The notes under the pieces: generated by a model | Databases searched by the model: none | What the model was told of the DNA's origin: nothing | What the model saw: the letters and a program-made list of their open reading frames with translations, nothing else | Assembly (NCBI GenBank): GCA_018881555.1 | Contig: JACAXG010000111.1 | Coordinates: 2,445,055-2,509,054, forward strand | DNA from: Amblyornis subalaris | Taxonomy: Eukaryota; Chordata; Aves; Passeriformes; Ptilonorhynchidae | Reading direction: 5' to 3' | Length of the DNA stretch: 64,000 nt | Part shown: piece by piece, positions 26,548-40,295 of the stretch | Numbering within the stretch: position 1 is the first letter of the stretch | Layout: each line of letters begins with the position of its first letter | Position numbers and translations under genes: made by a program

Positions 26548-27197
26548 GTATGGGTTTGTTTTGTTTCACTGTTGTAGTTTCTTCATGGTGCAATCAGTGA
26601 ATTTAATGGAACATATCCTAGTTTCCTGAGTAAAATCATACACTTAGATGGAGAAGCATCTAATACAAATCAGTGAAAATTTTCTGTTCAAAGATCACAC
26701 ACAATAGGAAAACACTTGTTTCTGTGTTCCCCATCAATGTGAATCAACTGCTTTGCAAACAAACTGCCTTTAGGTGTAAAAAAGTAACTATTTAAAGAAA
26801 TTTTACAGTTATCCTGTACAAAAGCTTTTGTAACCTTTTCAACACAATTAAGGACAGCAATTTTAAGCAATAGAACACAGAAATAAAGTAACTCAACTGA
26901 TCTGAAATCTAGAAGAATGCTTGCGCTAATTCATATCAAAAGTTCTACCACAACTCTCACAGTATAATGAGAGAGCTATAGAGTAATTTGGTGTCTCTAC
27001 ATTTTGCAGATCATTTTCCAATGCCCATCGAATGTGAACTATGCTAATGACCTAGAGGCACTAAGTTTGAATGTCAGGACCTTGTATAATATCATATCAA
27101 TATCAGCTTCCTCCTTTTATTGCTCCGGAGTGCCAGCCAGAAAAAAAAAGCATCCGTCTAGAAACAGTCATTTAGATCAACAGTATCAATGGATCAA

Positions 27198-27430
27198 CAG
27201 TAGAATGGCCTGAGTTGGAAGGGATTTTCAAGATCATCTCATTCCAACCCCTCTGACATGATCAGGGACACCTTCCAGTAGATCAGGTTGCTCAAAGCCC
27301 TGTTCTGACCTTGAACACCTCCATGGATGAGTCACCCACAGCTTCTTTGGGCCAACTGTTCCAGTGCCTCACTACCCTTATAGAAAATAATTTCTTCCTC
27401 ATACCTAATTTAAACCTACTCTCTTTCAAC
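27198..27430 (-). mobile_element. CR1 LINE 3' fragment
   Basis: Starts agtagaatggcc, then 'gagttggaaggga', 'aggttgctcaaagccc', 'cttgaacacctcca' and 'ctgttccagtgcctcac', the reversed CR1 3' region. It is moderately diverged and sense to DTWD2. Confidence 0.9.
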
Positions 27431-29277
27431 TGATAGATATTGCTGCTTTTACAATTCAAACCTGCAATGTATTCTGAGTTCCAAAACTTTTCTAACTAGG
27501 AAAAGTCAGTGCAGTACTAAATATTAAATTCATTAAAATATGCCAGATTAAGTTTAGCATTTTGTACCAGAAGACAATCAAGGCAGTACCACAAATTACC
27601 AGATCAACAAGACCATAAAATTGACCAATTAAATTTGGGTTACCATTGTACAACAAGTACAACAAGTACATTTCCAGGGGACTTTCCTGATAGTTGTACC
27701 GTTGATATAACATAGCATCTGTTCTTCTTGCCACAAGGTACTATCAACACAGCAAGCTGGGTCACAGTATAAAGAGGCATGATATACAACAGAGGCATTC
27801 AAAAAGCAATGCGATATTTTTAGACAAAAACTGCCTTTGAAACAACCTAGTATTCCACTGGCACTAACAGGGTCAAGGGGTGCAGCAACGGGAGAAGGCA
27901 ATGGGATGGAGTCAGATTGGGTCAGAGATATGTCAGAGAAGAGGTACAGAATGAAGTTCAGAAGGGTGACAGGGAGACAGAGTAATCTTCCTGCCTCTCA
28001 ACAAGACATGTGCTACTCCTAGTGAGGAGATCACAGAACTATTTCCTAGCATTCAGATTCCTTGGCACCAACTCTCAGCAGTTCTCCTGCTCCTACCTGT
28101 TATGGTGAGAAGATACATTCCTTGCCCTTCTTTCTGTCTTCCACTCAACTCTCAGCACTACGGCCTCCTGTATGAAACCCTGATTTTCCATCAAGTTCAC
28201 TCAAGACTTCCCCATCGACAACTTTGCTTTCTTGTAAATTTGAAACAATCCTGGGCTTCTGCCCAGAGCACTGGACTTCAGAAAACCCAAAGAAAGAATG
28301 AGGTAGTTAATTGACAGAGGCAGGAAGGAATACCAGCAGAGAGTAAGTTCAAAAAGAAATACCTATTTACATCTCTTTCATGAACAGTTCCGTTGTATCA
28401 CATGATGGGGGGAGGGCAGAGGAGAAATTCACAGCAATAAAAAAGGTATCCATCATCAAAAGCTACTAAAGCATGAAGATACACTTTTTAGTTCAGAAAA
28501 TCACAAAACTGTGATTCCTATCAGCCACAAATACCACTCTACAGGTGCCCAGGTGCTGGTCCCCAGGCACTTGTTATTCATTGTTTAGCTCTCCACCACA
28601 CGAACCTCATGTTTGACCCATTTGTTCTGAGTGTGGTTTACCAGCACAAATCACTGTTCAAAAAAAATGAAGCAATAGACCATTATTCAGCTCCTACACT
28701 CAGCAGGAGAAAATAAAGCTCAGCAAGGTAAGTGTTGAAAGCAAGAGTACAGACTATATGTGGTTCCAATTTAACATTTGCTTTCAGAGCAACCCAATAT
28801 ACATCAGGGATTATGTCCTGAGCTCTTACTGGAAGAAAAAAAAAGCAACAAATGTATCTCAAACAGCAAAATCATAAAAAGTATCCACAGTGTAAGTCTT
28901 TAAAGAAGCTGTTGTGTTACTGCTTATTTTCAGCCTAGAGTTTTCTGTTGTTGACAGCCAGCAACTAGAAACGGGATTTACATCACCAATTCATTTCTTT
29001 TTCAGCACCAAACATCAGTTTGTAATGATTTTCAGTCAAAGTTCAACTGGTCTGGATTCGAACAACTGTAGCAAAACCTTCGCAAAGCCCTACTTACAAA
29101 GATTACAAGATGCCATTCTTGTAAGACTAAAATTGGACAAAAGTGGTAGCTCTGCAGAGGTAAGGGACAGAAGCAGTCACTGAATTCATGACAAGCTCTG
29201 AGTTCTCATTAAGGAAAACCTTCCTATCTTTGGAAAATCACATCAGTTAGTGCAATTCTTCAAAAACTAAGCAAATA

Positions 29278-29332
29278 AATATACATATATATATATACTC
29301 GTATATATACAACTATATGTATATATATTTCT
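29278..29332. repeat. AT-rich dinucleotide tract
   Basis: Runs of ATAT interrupted by 'actcg' and 'caactatatgt'. Simple low-complexity sequence in intron 1. Confidence 0.85.
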
Positions 29333-30640
29333 CTTTAGAAAATATGTATTTGTAAAAATAGCTAAAATTACTTAAGAAAAAAAAAATCTTTCTTTCCAAG
29401 TATCTGGTAGCATATGTATCATTCCTCCAAACTCCTCTTCTATTTTGCATTAGCACATTTTTCACAGTGGTTTTGAACACTAAGTAAATAGTACAACAGA
29501 TTTTATCCTCATCATCAGTAGTAGTAGTAGCACATATTGAAGATATAGTATCCAGAGAATTTCCATTTAAGGGTGAAGTGGCTTTTATGTAGAAGTTTAT
29601 AACACTACAGTGACAGGCAATTACACTAGAAGAATTTAAAATTAGTTTGGACATTTCCTTTAGACTTTGACACTACAATAGAAAGCAACAAGTTACTTAA
29701 CAAAATCAGTAGATTCTTTAGAACAGCATCTGTATGAATGCCATCCTTAATGAGTGTTCTTTTGCGTATTTTCATGCTGAAGGTATACAGACAAAAATCA
29801 ATATATTTTAAAAATGTGGGCAAAGGCAGTATGAACCTTATTAAAGGCTTTTAAATTGTGCAGTGTTCTCATGTGTCCATTTCCCAAAGCAAACAACCTT
29901 TCTGCCTGACCAATTAAATCATAAATAAAGGACAAACAAGTTAGTTTGAGGATTATTTTTTTTAGCCTGGAATGTTCACGGCAGCTTTACAAGCCTAATC
30001 AGAACACATCCAAAGCCACAAATATTGTTTAATGTTTTAAAAGAGAAAAGATACTAAGAAGAAAAGAACAAAATATCCACACTGTATAATCTTCTGAATT
30101 TATGACATGTAAGGAGACTTTGGCAGGCAGCTTTCCTTGTAAATAACTTAAATTAACAAATCAATAGAACATTATTTCAACTGCTTCAACTGTTTACATT
30201 AAAGTTGGCTGAGATTTCCACTGGAACTAATAGGAGTAAATAAATAAAATAGCATTTAGCTTATGCAGCACTGCGGTCATTACAGAAAGGCCAGGAAAGC
30301 CAAAAACTAATGAGCCTGAGATTGCTGACATTTTCATGCATCTTGGCTCTACAGTCTGGCAAAATCACTGGCACTCTGACAAGTTTGATGCCAGATAGCT
30401 AGCAGAGCTTTAAATTTGTTGAAGAAGGTGAAGGAGTAATGGCATTTAAAAGTGAGCCATTGAGACATTAAGAAGTTAAATTGAAGTCTTACACTGACAG
30501 TTTATAATTCCCACTCTGTTTCAGAAGTTTAGATGCTATCAAAAGAAAAGACAAAGCAGCAGCAAAATTGTGTAACAAAAACATCCTGTGAAAAAGTTCA
30601 GAATTTCTCATGGTAGAGAGGAACCCACCAATCCAGGAAA

Positions 30641-30661
30641 GGGGGGGGGGGGGGGGGGGGG
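30641..30661. repeat. Poly(G) run of 21
   Basis: Twenty-one uninterrupted G on the plus strand, poly(C) on the transcribed DTWD2 RNA. It can form G-quadruplex on the plus strand and is prone to sequencing and length error. Confidence 0.95.
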
Positions 30662-32323
30662 CAGAGAAGAAAATAAAAAATTCCAACCATACGGAATCAG
30701 CATCTTGGGTCTGGTAGGCTTGCTAGCCCCTTGCATGCCTGCACAAAGACACTCTCCATGGACAATTCTCAGAAACTGTTGCTAACCAGTCCTTCTCCCA
30801 CTCTTCTCAGTTTGGTACCTTGGTGTGAGGAACACAGGCTCTTTAGCACCCCACATATAATACAGGTTCATAATGAACACTGCAGTGACACAGGGGAAAG
30901 GCAGCTCGAGAAGCTGAGGAATTAACATACTGCTAGGAGCTACTGACAGTACATTTCAGGTGCAGTGAGGGGTTCAAACAGCAACTGAAGCTGTGTAAAT
31001 GCAGTCTACAAATCTAAAGTTAAATTACCGATAAGCTTCCTACATTATTGTTTTGTTATTGCTGGTTTCTTGATTAAAAAAGCATGATTACAACTTACCA
31101 TTAAGGGTAACCTTGCAAAATCTATGTAAGAACAAAAACTTTTAACGCTAAATTTCTACGTTCCAGCTTATGAGGTTTTTTGTTTTAAGTCTAAATTACA
31201 TGCATGGCACTCTTCCTCCAACAATACTGACCAAGTTTCAACAAAACCGGCCTTTCTATCTCCACAAAAGCAACAGCTCTTTTCACGTTTGAAATTTAGG
31301 TCTCCCATGCAACTTCATCTTATTTAATATAGTATTTTAAACACAGAGCCTACACTTATGTATATTTATTTTTTAATAACAAAACCAAATCTGACTTTTA
31401 GTTTGAAACAAGCAGATGAAAAATGGGAGTTAACACAAAAGCTCAATTCTGCACCAAATGAAGTGAACTCTGCCATTGATTTTTAATGAAAGCAGCCTCA
31501 GTATCCACACATCTTTCAGAAGTTAAAAGAGCTAAGTTCTTGTGCCTCTCAATCCATGCAACAATGCTATGAATTTAACTTTTTTTCCTTTCAAAAATTT
31601 TTTTAAAAAATCAATGAAACGAAGGTATTGCTATAATTTTTTATGGTAAAACGGAACACACAACACAATCACCTTTTAAAATTATATTTAGCATTAACAT
31701 AAAAGTAGGTAACTTCTACCAGACAAAATTTCTTTAAAGAACACACACTCCTGTTAAAAGAAAGATCTACCATTCTCTGTAGTTTACCTTCAACTGAATT
31801 CCGGCAAACATACAGTTAATGAAGCTTTCTGTGGTGAATAACCACTATCGGGAAAATGGCTAAATGTGAAATAAAATCTTCAATTAAAGCATGCTAGTAT
31901 ACTATTCCCTTCTGTCATAGATGGTAGAAAAACAGAGTTGCGTTTATACACTCAGAAAACTTCAGTACAGCTCAACATTATACAAAAAAAAGGCAGTGTG
32001 TAAACAGTGTTCTGTTAAGACTTACTGATGCCACTTAGCTATAAGAGCACTTTAAATGCTACACTACACTCTAGTGTCCTTTTTCTGAATAGCAGCACTG
32101 CTGTCAAATATGCTGATTTTGATCTAGCATCAATCTTACTAAAAAGCAGTTTGCTGATATAATGCAACAAAATTATGTATTTTAAAACAGTATACCTATT
32201 ATTTACGAGTAAAAAGTTATTTCATTAAAAGATGTTGATTTTTACTGAATACAGAATATTTCATTTATTTAAGCAGGCATCAAGTTCATTAAGCCATTCT
32301 AACGCTTTGTCAGGATACCGGAA

Positions 32324-33014
32324 TGTTGTAGGTTTGAAACTGTCAATTGAATTTTTTTCCCATCGGGCAGGAAGACCTGTGGGGGTGGGGAGGGGTTGCC
32401 CAGGAACTAATAGGCGATACTTAAGAGACAAAGAAGGTTGCCGGCACTCCTACATGCCACAATAATCATCCAGAACGGGCGATACTTAAGTGACAAAGGA
32501 GGTTGCCCTCACACTCACATGCCTTAGTAATCGCCCAGCTAGAGAAACAGAGCTGGGAGTTTTGGCCAGGGGGTTTTTCCCAGGGGCTGCAGCTTAACCT
32601 CGCCAGAGGTGAAAGACTTCGAGATTTGGTTGGAGGGGGCGGGAGCTGGGCTCGCTCTTCTCGGCTCGGCGTTCAGTGAGGACGGTCGTGTGTGCAGCGA
32701 GTGCTGGTTTATTCTGAGAGCACTGCTACACTGTGACCTCTCCGCGGGGGTCCTGCCTTGGCACAGGGTACAGTGCTACATTGTAACTGGTCGTCGCCTG
32801 GTGCTGCTCTTTTATTGTTGCCGTTTATCTGTCTTGTTAACTATATATACAGATAGATTTATAATCCTAGTAAAGAACTGTTCTTCTTTTTCCCACATCT
32901 TTGCCTGAAAGCTCCGTAATTTCAAGAGTTCAATAATTTGGAGAGAGGGGAGACTTTCTATCCCCGGAAGGTTCCCGCCTTCCTTGACAGACACCTGTCT
33001 TTCAAACCAGGACA
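32324..33014 (+). mobile_element. Solo LTR, family B
   Basis: A 691-bp LTR from TGTTGTAGGTTTG to CCAGGACA. It aligns with the copy at 62117 through 'gcgatacttaag', 'cccaggggctg', 'taaagaactgtt' and 'gacagac-ctgtctttc'. An internal duplication puts ggcgatacttaag at 32413 and again at 32478. No exact target duplication was found (cggaa versus tgcaa), so this copy may be old or rearranged. It is antisense to DTWD2. Confidence 0.83.
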
Positions 33015-33654
33015 TGCAAGATGCTGCTTTTAAGGTAAACAATCAGTTCTGCACAAATGCTTTTTAAATGCTTAATACAGCAGTCACCACATCAAACCTC
33101 AGAGCCACACTAATTTGCGTCACTCAAGGGGCTTTACAGGCTTCATGTCTTGGGAAAAAACACCTTACAATAATGCTTTCTTTAAAATAAAGTTAGAAGT
33201 CCATTGCATAGATGAAACTTTCTTGTGTAACTTGGAAACACTAGTTTTGTAACTAATATAGTATATATTTAGCAAGCATGCTTATAAAAGTTAACAAAAA
33301 CAAGGTTAGACTGCACTTGAGTACCTCATTAAGAGATTGACAGGAATAAGATGGACCACAACAGTTAAGATTTTGCACTCAGAAAAGTATTATTGCTTGG
33401 TCTGAAAGACCACTGGGGTTAACTTAAACAGAGCACAGCAGTACAAAGCTATAAACAGACTCATAAAATAATTCAGAATTGCACAGCTTCGGACTCAAAG
33501 CAGGCATAATTTCAAAGGCTTTGAGCCAACTGATCTGAGCCTACCCAGAGCAGAGCCTCACCAGGCAACCAGTTAGAGCATTTAACCACTCTCACAAAGT
33601 GCAATTCGTTTTTTCTGAAGCTGCAACACAGCTACACTCTCATAGAAACAGACA

Positions 33655-34000
33655 AAACAGGCCCTCTTCCCCCACCAGAGGATGCTGCTGGCTGCCGCTT
33701 ACCCTGCTGCCCACCTTTGCTGCAGAGTGGTTTCTCTCAGGCCAGTACAGGCTGACAGTGATACCTGGGCTTGTTAAGCCCTGGGCACTAAGCTTCAAAT
33801 GTGCTGAATTCTGTGAGGTTCCTAATGACTAGACAGCCTGTCAATGTCTCTCTGAATAGCAGCTCCGAGCTTCTGCAGTACAGCAACTGCTCCCTCCACC
33901 TGGCTGTCACCTGCAAGCTGGCTGTGCATGCCTTCTACCCCACCAACCTGGGCAAGCTGGGAGTATGTTCAACAGCTCTGCACGCAGCATAAACCCCCCA
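33655..34000 (-). mobile_element. CR1 LINE coding-region fragment, old
   Basis: Contains 'gatgctgctggctgcc', 'gctgcccacc', 'gtgaggttcctaatg', 'tctctctgaatagcagc' and 'ctggctgtcacctgcaa', which follow the reversed CR1 RT region. It is diverged, without a 3' tail, and its ends are approximate. Confidence 0.72.
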
Positions 34001-36671
34001 CGAAGACCTCTCATATTTTGAACTGTTGATTGATTGAGCTCAACTGCCCAGGAAGCTCTCCTTGCCCGTTTTGTAGACCTATTCAACTAGGCTGTATCTT
34101 CCCAGCTTGACTTTTGTAGAAAGCTCTCAAATGCTCTCTTAGTATTCTAACCTACTCAGACAAATGTAACCAACCGACTCCAGAATCTGTCATCATGGTT
34201 AGATACTGTTAAATCCATTAACCAGTCTGTCAAAGAAGGTGGGCATGCAGTTCTTCCATTTCCCCTACCTACATCTGGTTTAGTGGTACATGACTTCATT
34301 AGTCCTCTGATAGTGCCCTTACTAAATTTCGCCCGTGACCCCTCTCCAAACAGCTACATAATCTGAATTTGCAAACATGAACAGAATAAAAAACAAAAGC
34401 AGTGGCTCTAGCAGAATTATATTAAAGCATAACTAACTTTAATAGAGTTTGACAGATTATATCCACTATACCATTATAAACATCAATGACATTACTGAAG
34501 CAGTTTTAAAGACTGAAGCTCCAAGATATTTGAGTGCCTAGATACCTTTGAAACTACTTGAGTTTAAAACATGTACATATTCATCAGCATCCCTGCTCCA
34601 GTTTTGTAAGGCATGAAAGGGCTATACATATAAGTAGTCTTGTTGTACGTTACAGGTTATCTTTTAATCTACTTGAAGACAACATATTCTAAAAGGCACT
34701 TAAAATCAACTTAATGCATCGTATTAACTGCCTGCTTTTCGTACATTAAGGTTTTTAAAAGAACTTAGATGCTCAGGGAGAATTTGACTTAGGTCTCCAG
34801 AAGAATCAGCACAATTGGATTTCATTGCTCTTTCTTTGATATTTTAATGAAGAAATTTCCTATTAGAAGGTACAATTAACAAGCCCTTCTATTAAAGACA
34901 GTAAAGGAAATTTAAAGTCTAATGATTTTACAGCCTCAAAACTCCATTTGATGAAAACTCTAACAAAGAGAATTTCTAAAGATTCTAACCAACAATTCTA
35001 ATAAACACCAAGAGAAAAATTAAAAAGGGCCTTATTCCCAAATTGCTTAAGTGTAGTATTGAATTCAGAAATACTAGGAAAAACAAGTTCCATACATTAT
35101 AAAACTGAATTGGTCCACTACTGTTGTTTCATGCACATAACAAACCATAAGAACCCCCAAATCACCTTTTTTTGATCATCCTTTTTTATAAAATACTACT
35201 CTCTTGATTTACCATTTTACAGCTGTTAAGAATATAATCCATTGTTAACAAAACTAGCTTTATCTCTGATTAACTTTTCTGGCAGTAGATTTCCGCAGAC
35301 TGTTTGGCTTTCTTAATAAACCCATAAACTCTAGGTGCTTTTTCAGTAAGAAGCGTTTTCTTTCCACTATCTGACAAAAGTATCAAAATACTGAATTCCT
35401 GAACATTTCACATTAATTCTAATTCACCTATTTTCAATTTCATTAAACTGAACTGAAACAAACAGAAATGTTGAAGTGCTGGCACTAAACAGAAATATAG
35501 GAAAGAATGCCTATTCCATGATACCAGAAGAAAATAAAAGTATTTTATAACAAATATTATAAGGTTGTATGAGCAGATATTGTCAATTCATACCAAAAGT
35601 GCGCATTTAAAGGTGCTCCTTCCAAATGTAGGAAGCATGCACACTCAGTTTTATTTAATATTTCTAGCATTTTGAACAACAGTTCTTTGCAACAGAACAG
35701 ACTGCTTAAAAAAAGGAAAAAGAAAAAAGAAAAGAAAACCATCAGAAAATTGTATTATCAATTATTAATATATAAAAACTAAGGAAAACATGTAGAAAGA
35801 AAGAAAGATAAGCCACAGCAAGTATTTGACTCATTAGGTAAGAAAAATTCATGCTATCTTTACAACATAGATCATCTACTATCTACTACTCTTGTGCCGC
35901 AAGAGCCATAGGATGAGGCCTCCAGGACTCATTTGGTCCATTTACTTTACACAGTTCACAGGAAGACAAAAATTAAGTACAGCAAGGACACATTCCCCTC
36001 CACATAGCTAATACAGCTGGACATTTATATGAAGCGAAATTTGAAATTAAATAAAAATCGTCTGTCACAGACAGTTTGCAGTCTTCAATACTGACATGCT
36101 CGATAGATTTAGGAACTGAGTGGAGGAATTTAAAAAGAAATTCTTACCATAAATTATAGGCATCATTGGTATAACTCAGAAATCATATGTAGAAAGATGG
36201 AGAAAAAAAATAGCTGTTGACTATGTCTTACAAGCCAAAGGAGTGCTATGCTTCTAGTAACAACAAAGGCAACTACTAGGCTGACATATCCAGCAGTCTG
36301 AACCCAGATTATTCCAAGCATAAAGCATTACAGACTTTTATGAAAAACATTTCAGCAGATCTTGAGAAGCAAAAGTACAACTCTGATTAAGCTATGAAGT
36401 GCCAAGTGAAAACTGAATCCAGTGGTCAGAACACTATTTGACTTTGAAAAAAATGAGAAAAGACACACAGGAGCATTGCAACGGATAAATCTGGATGGGA
36501 GATCAGGTGGTGGAATGACATACCGTCCCTAAAAGGAAGAGTGAAGTCTCCAACAACCACTTACCACAGCTGAAAGGGAAAACAAAAAAAAAATTCATAA
36601 ATGGAAGACATCCAAAAAAACAGATGGAAGAAGTCAGATCACCCTGGTAATTCATTTTCAAGCTAGTCAGG

Positions 36672-36692
36672 AAAAAAAAAAAAAAAAAAAAA
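36672..36692. repeat. Poly(A) run of 21
   Basis: An isolated A tract in intron 1, with no retrocopy recognised next to it. Confidence 0.95.
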
Positions 36693-39618
36693 GAATTTCT
36701 AAGAAATTCTAGACAGACAGTTTCAAGAAGGAAAGGAGGTTTAAGTGGTGCACCTGAAGTGACAGGAAAGCTTGTTTTTTTAAAAATGAAACTCAAACTG
36801 AGGGGAAAACAAAAGAAAAAAAACCCCAGCTAACTGAAAAGAATCTGACTTAAGTAAGACTAATTAGTCACAGGATGCTCAGACAAGCTCTAGAGCATAT
36901 TACATCATAAACAGCTCAGGAATACATCAGGGCTGGCTCTCCTCTAAAGGAAATAGCACTACAGCTGAAATTCACCTATAATAATATCAGATGTAAGCCA
37001 CAGAAACGACAGAAAAATTACTGGATTTGTTGCACTTAAACCAACTTTTTTGGGTATATGGATAACAGTCTTCAGCTGTCACCTACTTTTGCAACCCCCA
37101 TACAATGTAAAGTAAAATTCATCTTTTTTTAGGTTTTTGCTTTGTACTGTGTTTATAAAAATCAACAGCAACTCCTGAAAAAGAACCATTGGTATTTTTA
37201 GTATTCCTTACGATTAAATAGGGAAGGCTTGATCAATGCTGAAAAATTTTTTACTTCTTTTACAATACACTACCATCCCCAAGGTGAAGTTGTACTTGGT
37301 GTAATTACAGAATAGAAGTCAATCAAAGGTACTACAGTTGTTTTAATTAATAAGATTATTCTCTGCTGCAGTTCTTGTCTTTGGTTGTGCTCCTATTAGC
37401 CTATAGTTATCCACAGTCCATAGGTGGCCAGTTTGACATATCCTTTTTCCTTTTTTTAATGCCAGCAGATCAAAAAAGTACGCTAACCAAGTCAGCTGAG
37501 GCACAAAATAAGTGGCGTAAAAAGGTCTCTACTCATTAATCTGATCACAATATAATAGGAAATGAATAAATGCCTTTGAAATTTAGTGCAGCAGAAGTAA
37601 GTAACGTTGAAGTCACAAAATCTTTAATTCACCAGCAGTTCTGGCACCACTCATTATTGCTAATACAGACCACAGAAACAGAAGTGTAAGAAACTACTGC
37701 GTATACACTGACTGCTAAATGCAGAAAAAAAATAAACAATGTTTAGCTTGATATTTATAATTGTAATTAATAGAAGACATGAAATTTAATGAGCAAACTA
37801 CAATCATTTAAAGCAACTTTACGAGAAGCATGTTAAGATTATAAAAGGCACTGAACTTCAAAACTAATGCTTGATAATTTTTCCACCTACCTTTAGCTGT
37901 TCTTAAAATGTGGTACAGATTTTATAAATTGTAGTTCATCAATTTCAAACAAATTACAGCCTAATCTGTAGTTGGTAAATTCTGCATCTTTTTTACTAAC
38001 AAGTACACAATTTCAAGACACCCTCTTAACATTCCTCAAAACTCCCTGAGACTCTTCTATTGAAAATAAACTAAAAACATTTGTGTCTATCAAGAAAAAG
38101 GGTAGTTCTTGAATGGATGAGACTTTCAGTTTGTATACTCTTGCTTATCATGCCCCTAGCCCTATTAAAATTCCCTAGCCTCTCCAGGAGAGCTGACATA
38201 CTACTGCATAAATATCTCTGCTTCTCCAGTGGCAGGAAAATCGACATAACTACTTAATGCTGAAATTTTCACAGTTTGTAAAATAACTTTTTGCTGTTGC
38301 AAAAATAGGCACTTATTGTTAAAATATTCTGCATTCTGCTGTAAAACCATTCAGGAATGTTCTTCTCTTAAAACGTTCAAACATAAAACTCAAAAGAGTA
38401 GTTTTTTCTGTGGTCTTGTGGCTGGATTCTCTGCTGGCCAGTGAAGTACAACCAATTCAAAGTCTGGGGGCGGGCAGGCCACTAGCACCTTCTTGCGTTC
38501 TAAGTGCAGTGCTTCAAATCTCTCTATGTGAATACACATTTCCCCAAGCTGCCTAAGAATGCATAAATCAAGCATCAAAATGAGTATGGTCATGGATCCT
38601 CTTGCTATTCACTTTTCCTACAGGGCTGACAAAGCCACAAAGAAGGGTCAGACACCTGATTGACACAGGGGTCTCTCACCTTCTCAGATGCCTATGTACC
38701 TACACTTATGGAAACAGAAATATATTTACATGTCTACCATTATGTATTAACTTATTTATACAAAACTCACTGAATCTTGGGAATAAACACTTATTTTACA
38801 TTCACAGTAAGGAGATATGAAATCTTTGCCAAATACTTCTAGCTATTTCTTGAAGAAATACAACCTATAGGTGAAAAGGACGGCAAACATTTTACCAGGC
38901 TTATCTGTGTTGAAATTAGCTTACGAAAGCCTCATTCCAGTTAAGGCAATTCTGTCCCCAGGTCTGGACAACACTTTGGAAAACCTATGCAACCAATTAC
39001 TGGGTCAACACAAGGGTTGCAAATGCACCATATTTTTTGAAAAGTAATAAATGAAAAAGTTACAACAAAGGAAATCCAGTTCCATAGGCCAAAAATCTAT
39101 TAAGAGATAAATAATTCCTGATTCCTTCAGCTATACTGCAACACACGGAACAATTTACTCACTTTTCTGTTAACAGCAACAGCTGAAGACAACCCCTTTA
39201 AAAAACCTAGTTCCTCTCTCCAGTGCTTCCCTTCCAAGCACTCCCCTCTTCTCTAGCCTGACTGGAGCTGTGTCACTTACAAAGTCCTTCTAAAAAATGT
39301 AACGGCAAATATAGTATTTAATTTCTTCAACATAATCACTTTTCACACATGCTCTGTTAAACAGGTCTGCAAAATACTGAGTACTACCTACCAAAATATC
39401 TTTCTCAGCAAATGCTGATGCTGCAGACACACTAGAGATAGCCATGCAAACCACAGTACGTAGCATCTTCATAACGTAACCTTTGACTGTGATTAAGAAC
39501 TGGAAGGCCAGACTCATGCTTACAAAAGATTACTAGTTGTAGAGGTTTCTGCTTCATCTCAGAATTAATTATCTGCTCTTCTGACAGATCTCACATTTGC
39601 CATTATCTCCTTACTACC

Positions 39619-40295
39619 TGTGGTGAGTTGACTCTGGATGGATGTCACATGCCCACGAAAGCCTCTATCACTTCCCTCCTCAGCTTAACAGGGGTAGAAG
39701 ATATAATGAAAGGCTTATGGTGTGAGATAAGGACAGGAAAATATCACTCACCAACTACCACTGCAGGCAAACAGATCCAACTTGGGGAAAAGGGTTTAAT
39801 TTATTACTAATCTGAGTAAGATAACAAGAATGAAACACAAATCTTAAAAACACCTTACCCCCACCCCTCCTTTCTCCCTAGGTTCAACTTTACTCCAAGT
39901 TTCTCTATCTACTCTTCCCCAGCAGTGCGGTCAGTTCATCACACCTTGTCTCTGCTGCTCCTTTCTCTGCAGGGAGAGTGTGGGTCCCTTCCATGAGGTC
40001 TCGAGTCCTACCAACAAACCTGCTCCCATGTGAGCTCCTTGCCCCACTGGTCCACAGGTCCTGCCAGGAGCCTGCTCCAGCCATGCTTCCCACAGGACCA
40101 CAGCCTCTTTTGGGGTGTGGGATTCTCCAGGAGCTGCAGATGGAGCTCTGGTCCATCACCGATTCCATAGGCTGCAGGGGGACAGTCTGCCTCACCATGG
40201 TCTTCACCATGAGCTGCATGGGAATCACAGCGGTGCTTCCACCATTGCTGATGGGCTCAGCCTTGGCCAGTGGTGGATCCTTCTTGAAGCATTCG
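39619..40295 (-). mobile_element. LTR, family C (long ERVL type), sense to DTWD2, 5'-truncated
   Basis: The plus text starts TGTGGTGAGTTGACTC and contains 'gagataaggacagga', 'cagttcatcacaccttgtc', 'cacaggtcctgccaggagc', 'ggctgcagggggacagtc' and 'accatggtcttcaccatgag'. These are the reverse of the long ERVL LTR also present at 57002. The start of the LTR, in its own orientation, is missing near 40295, where a CR1 begins. The repeat units typical of the family are partly deleted. ORFs of 125-131 codons here are LTR sequence. Confidence 0.85.
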
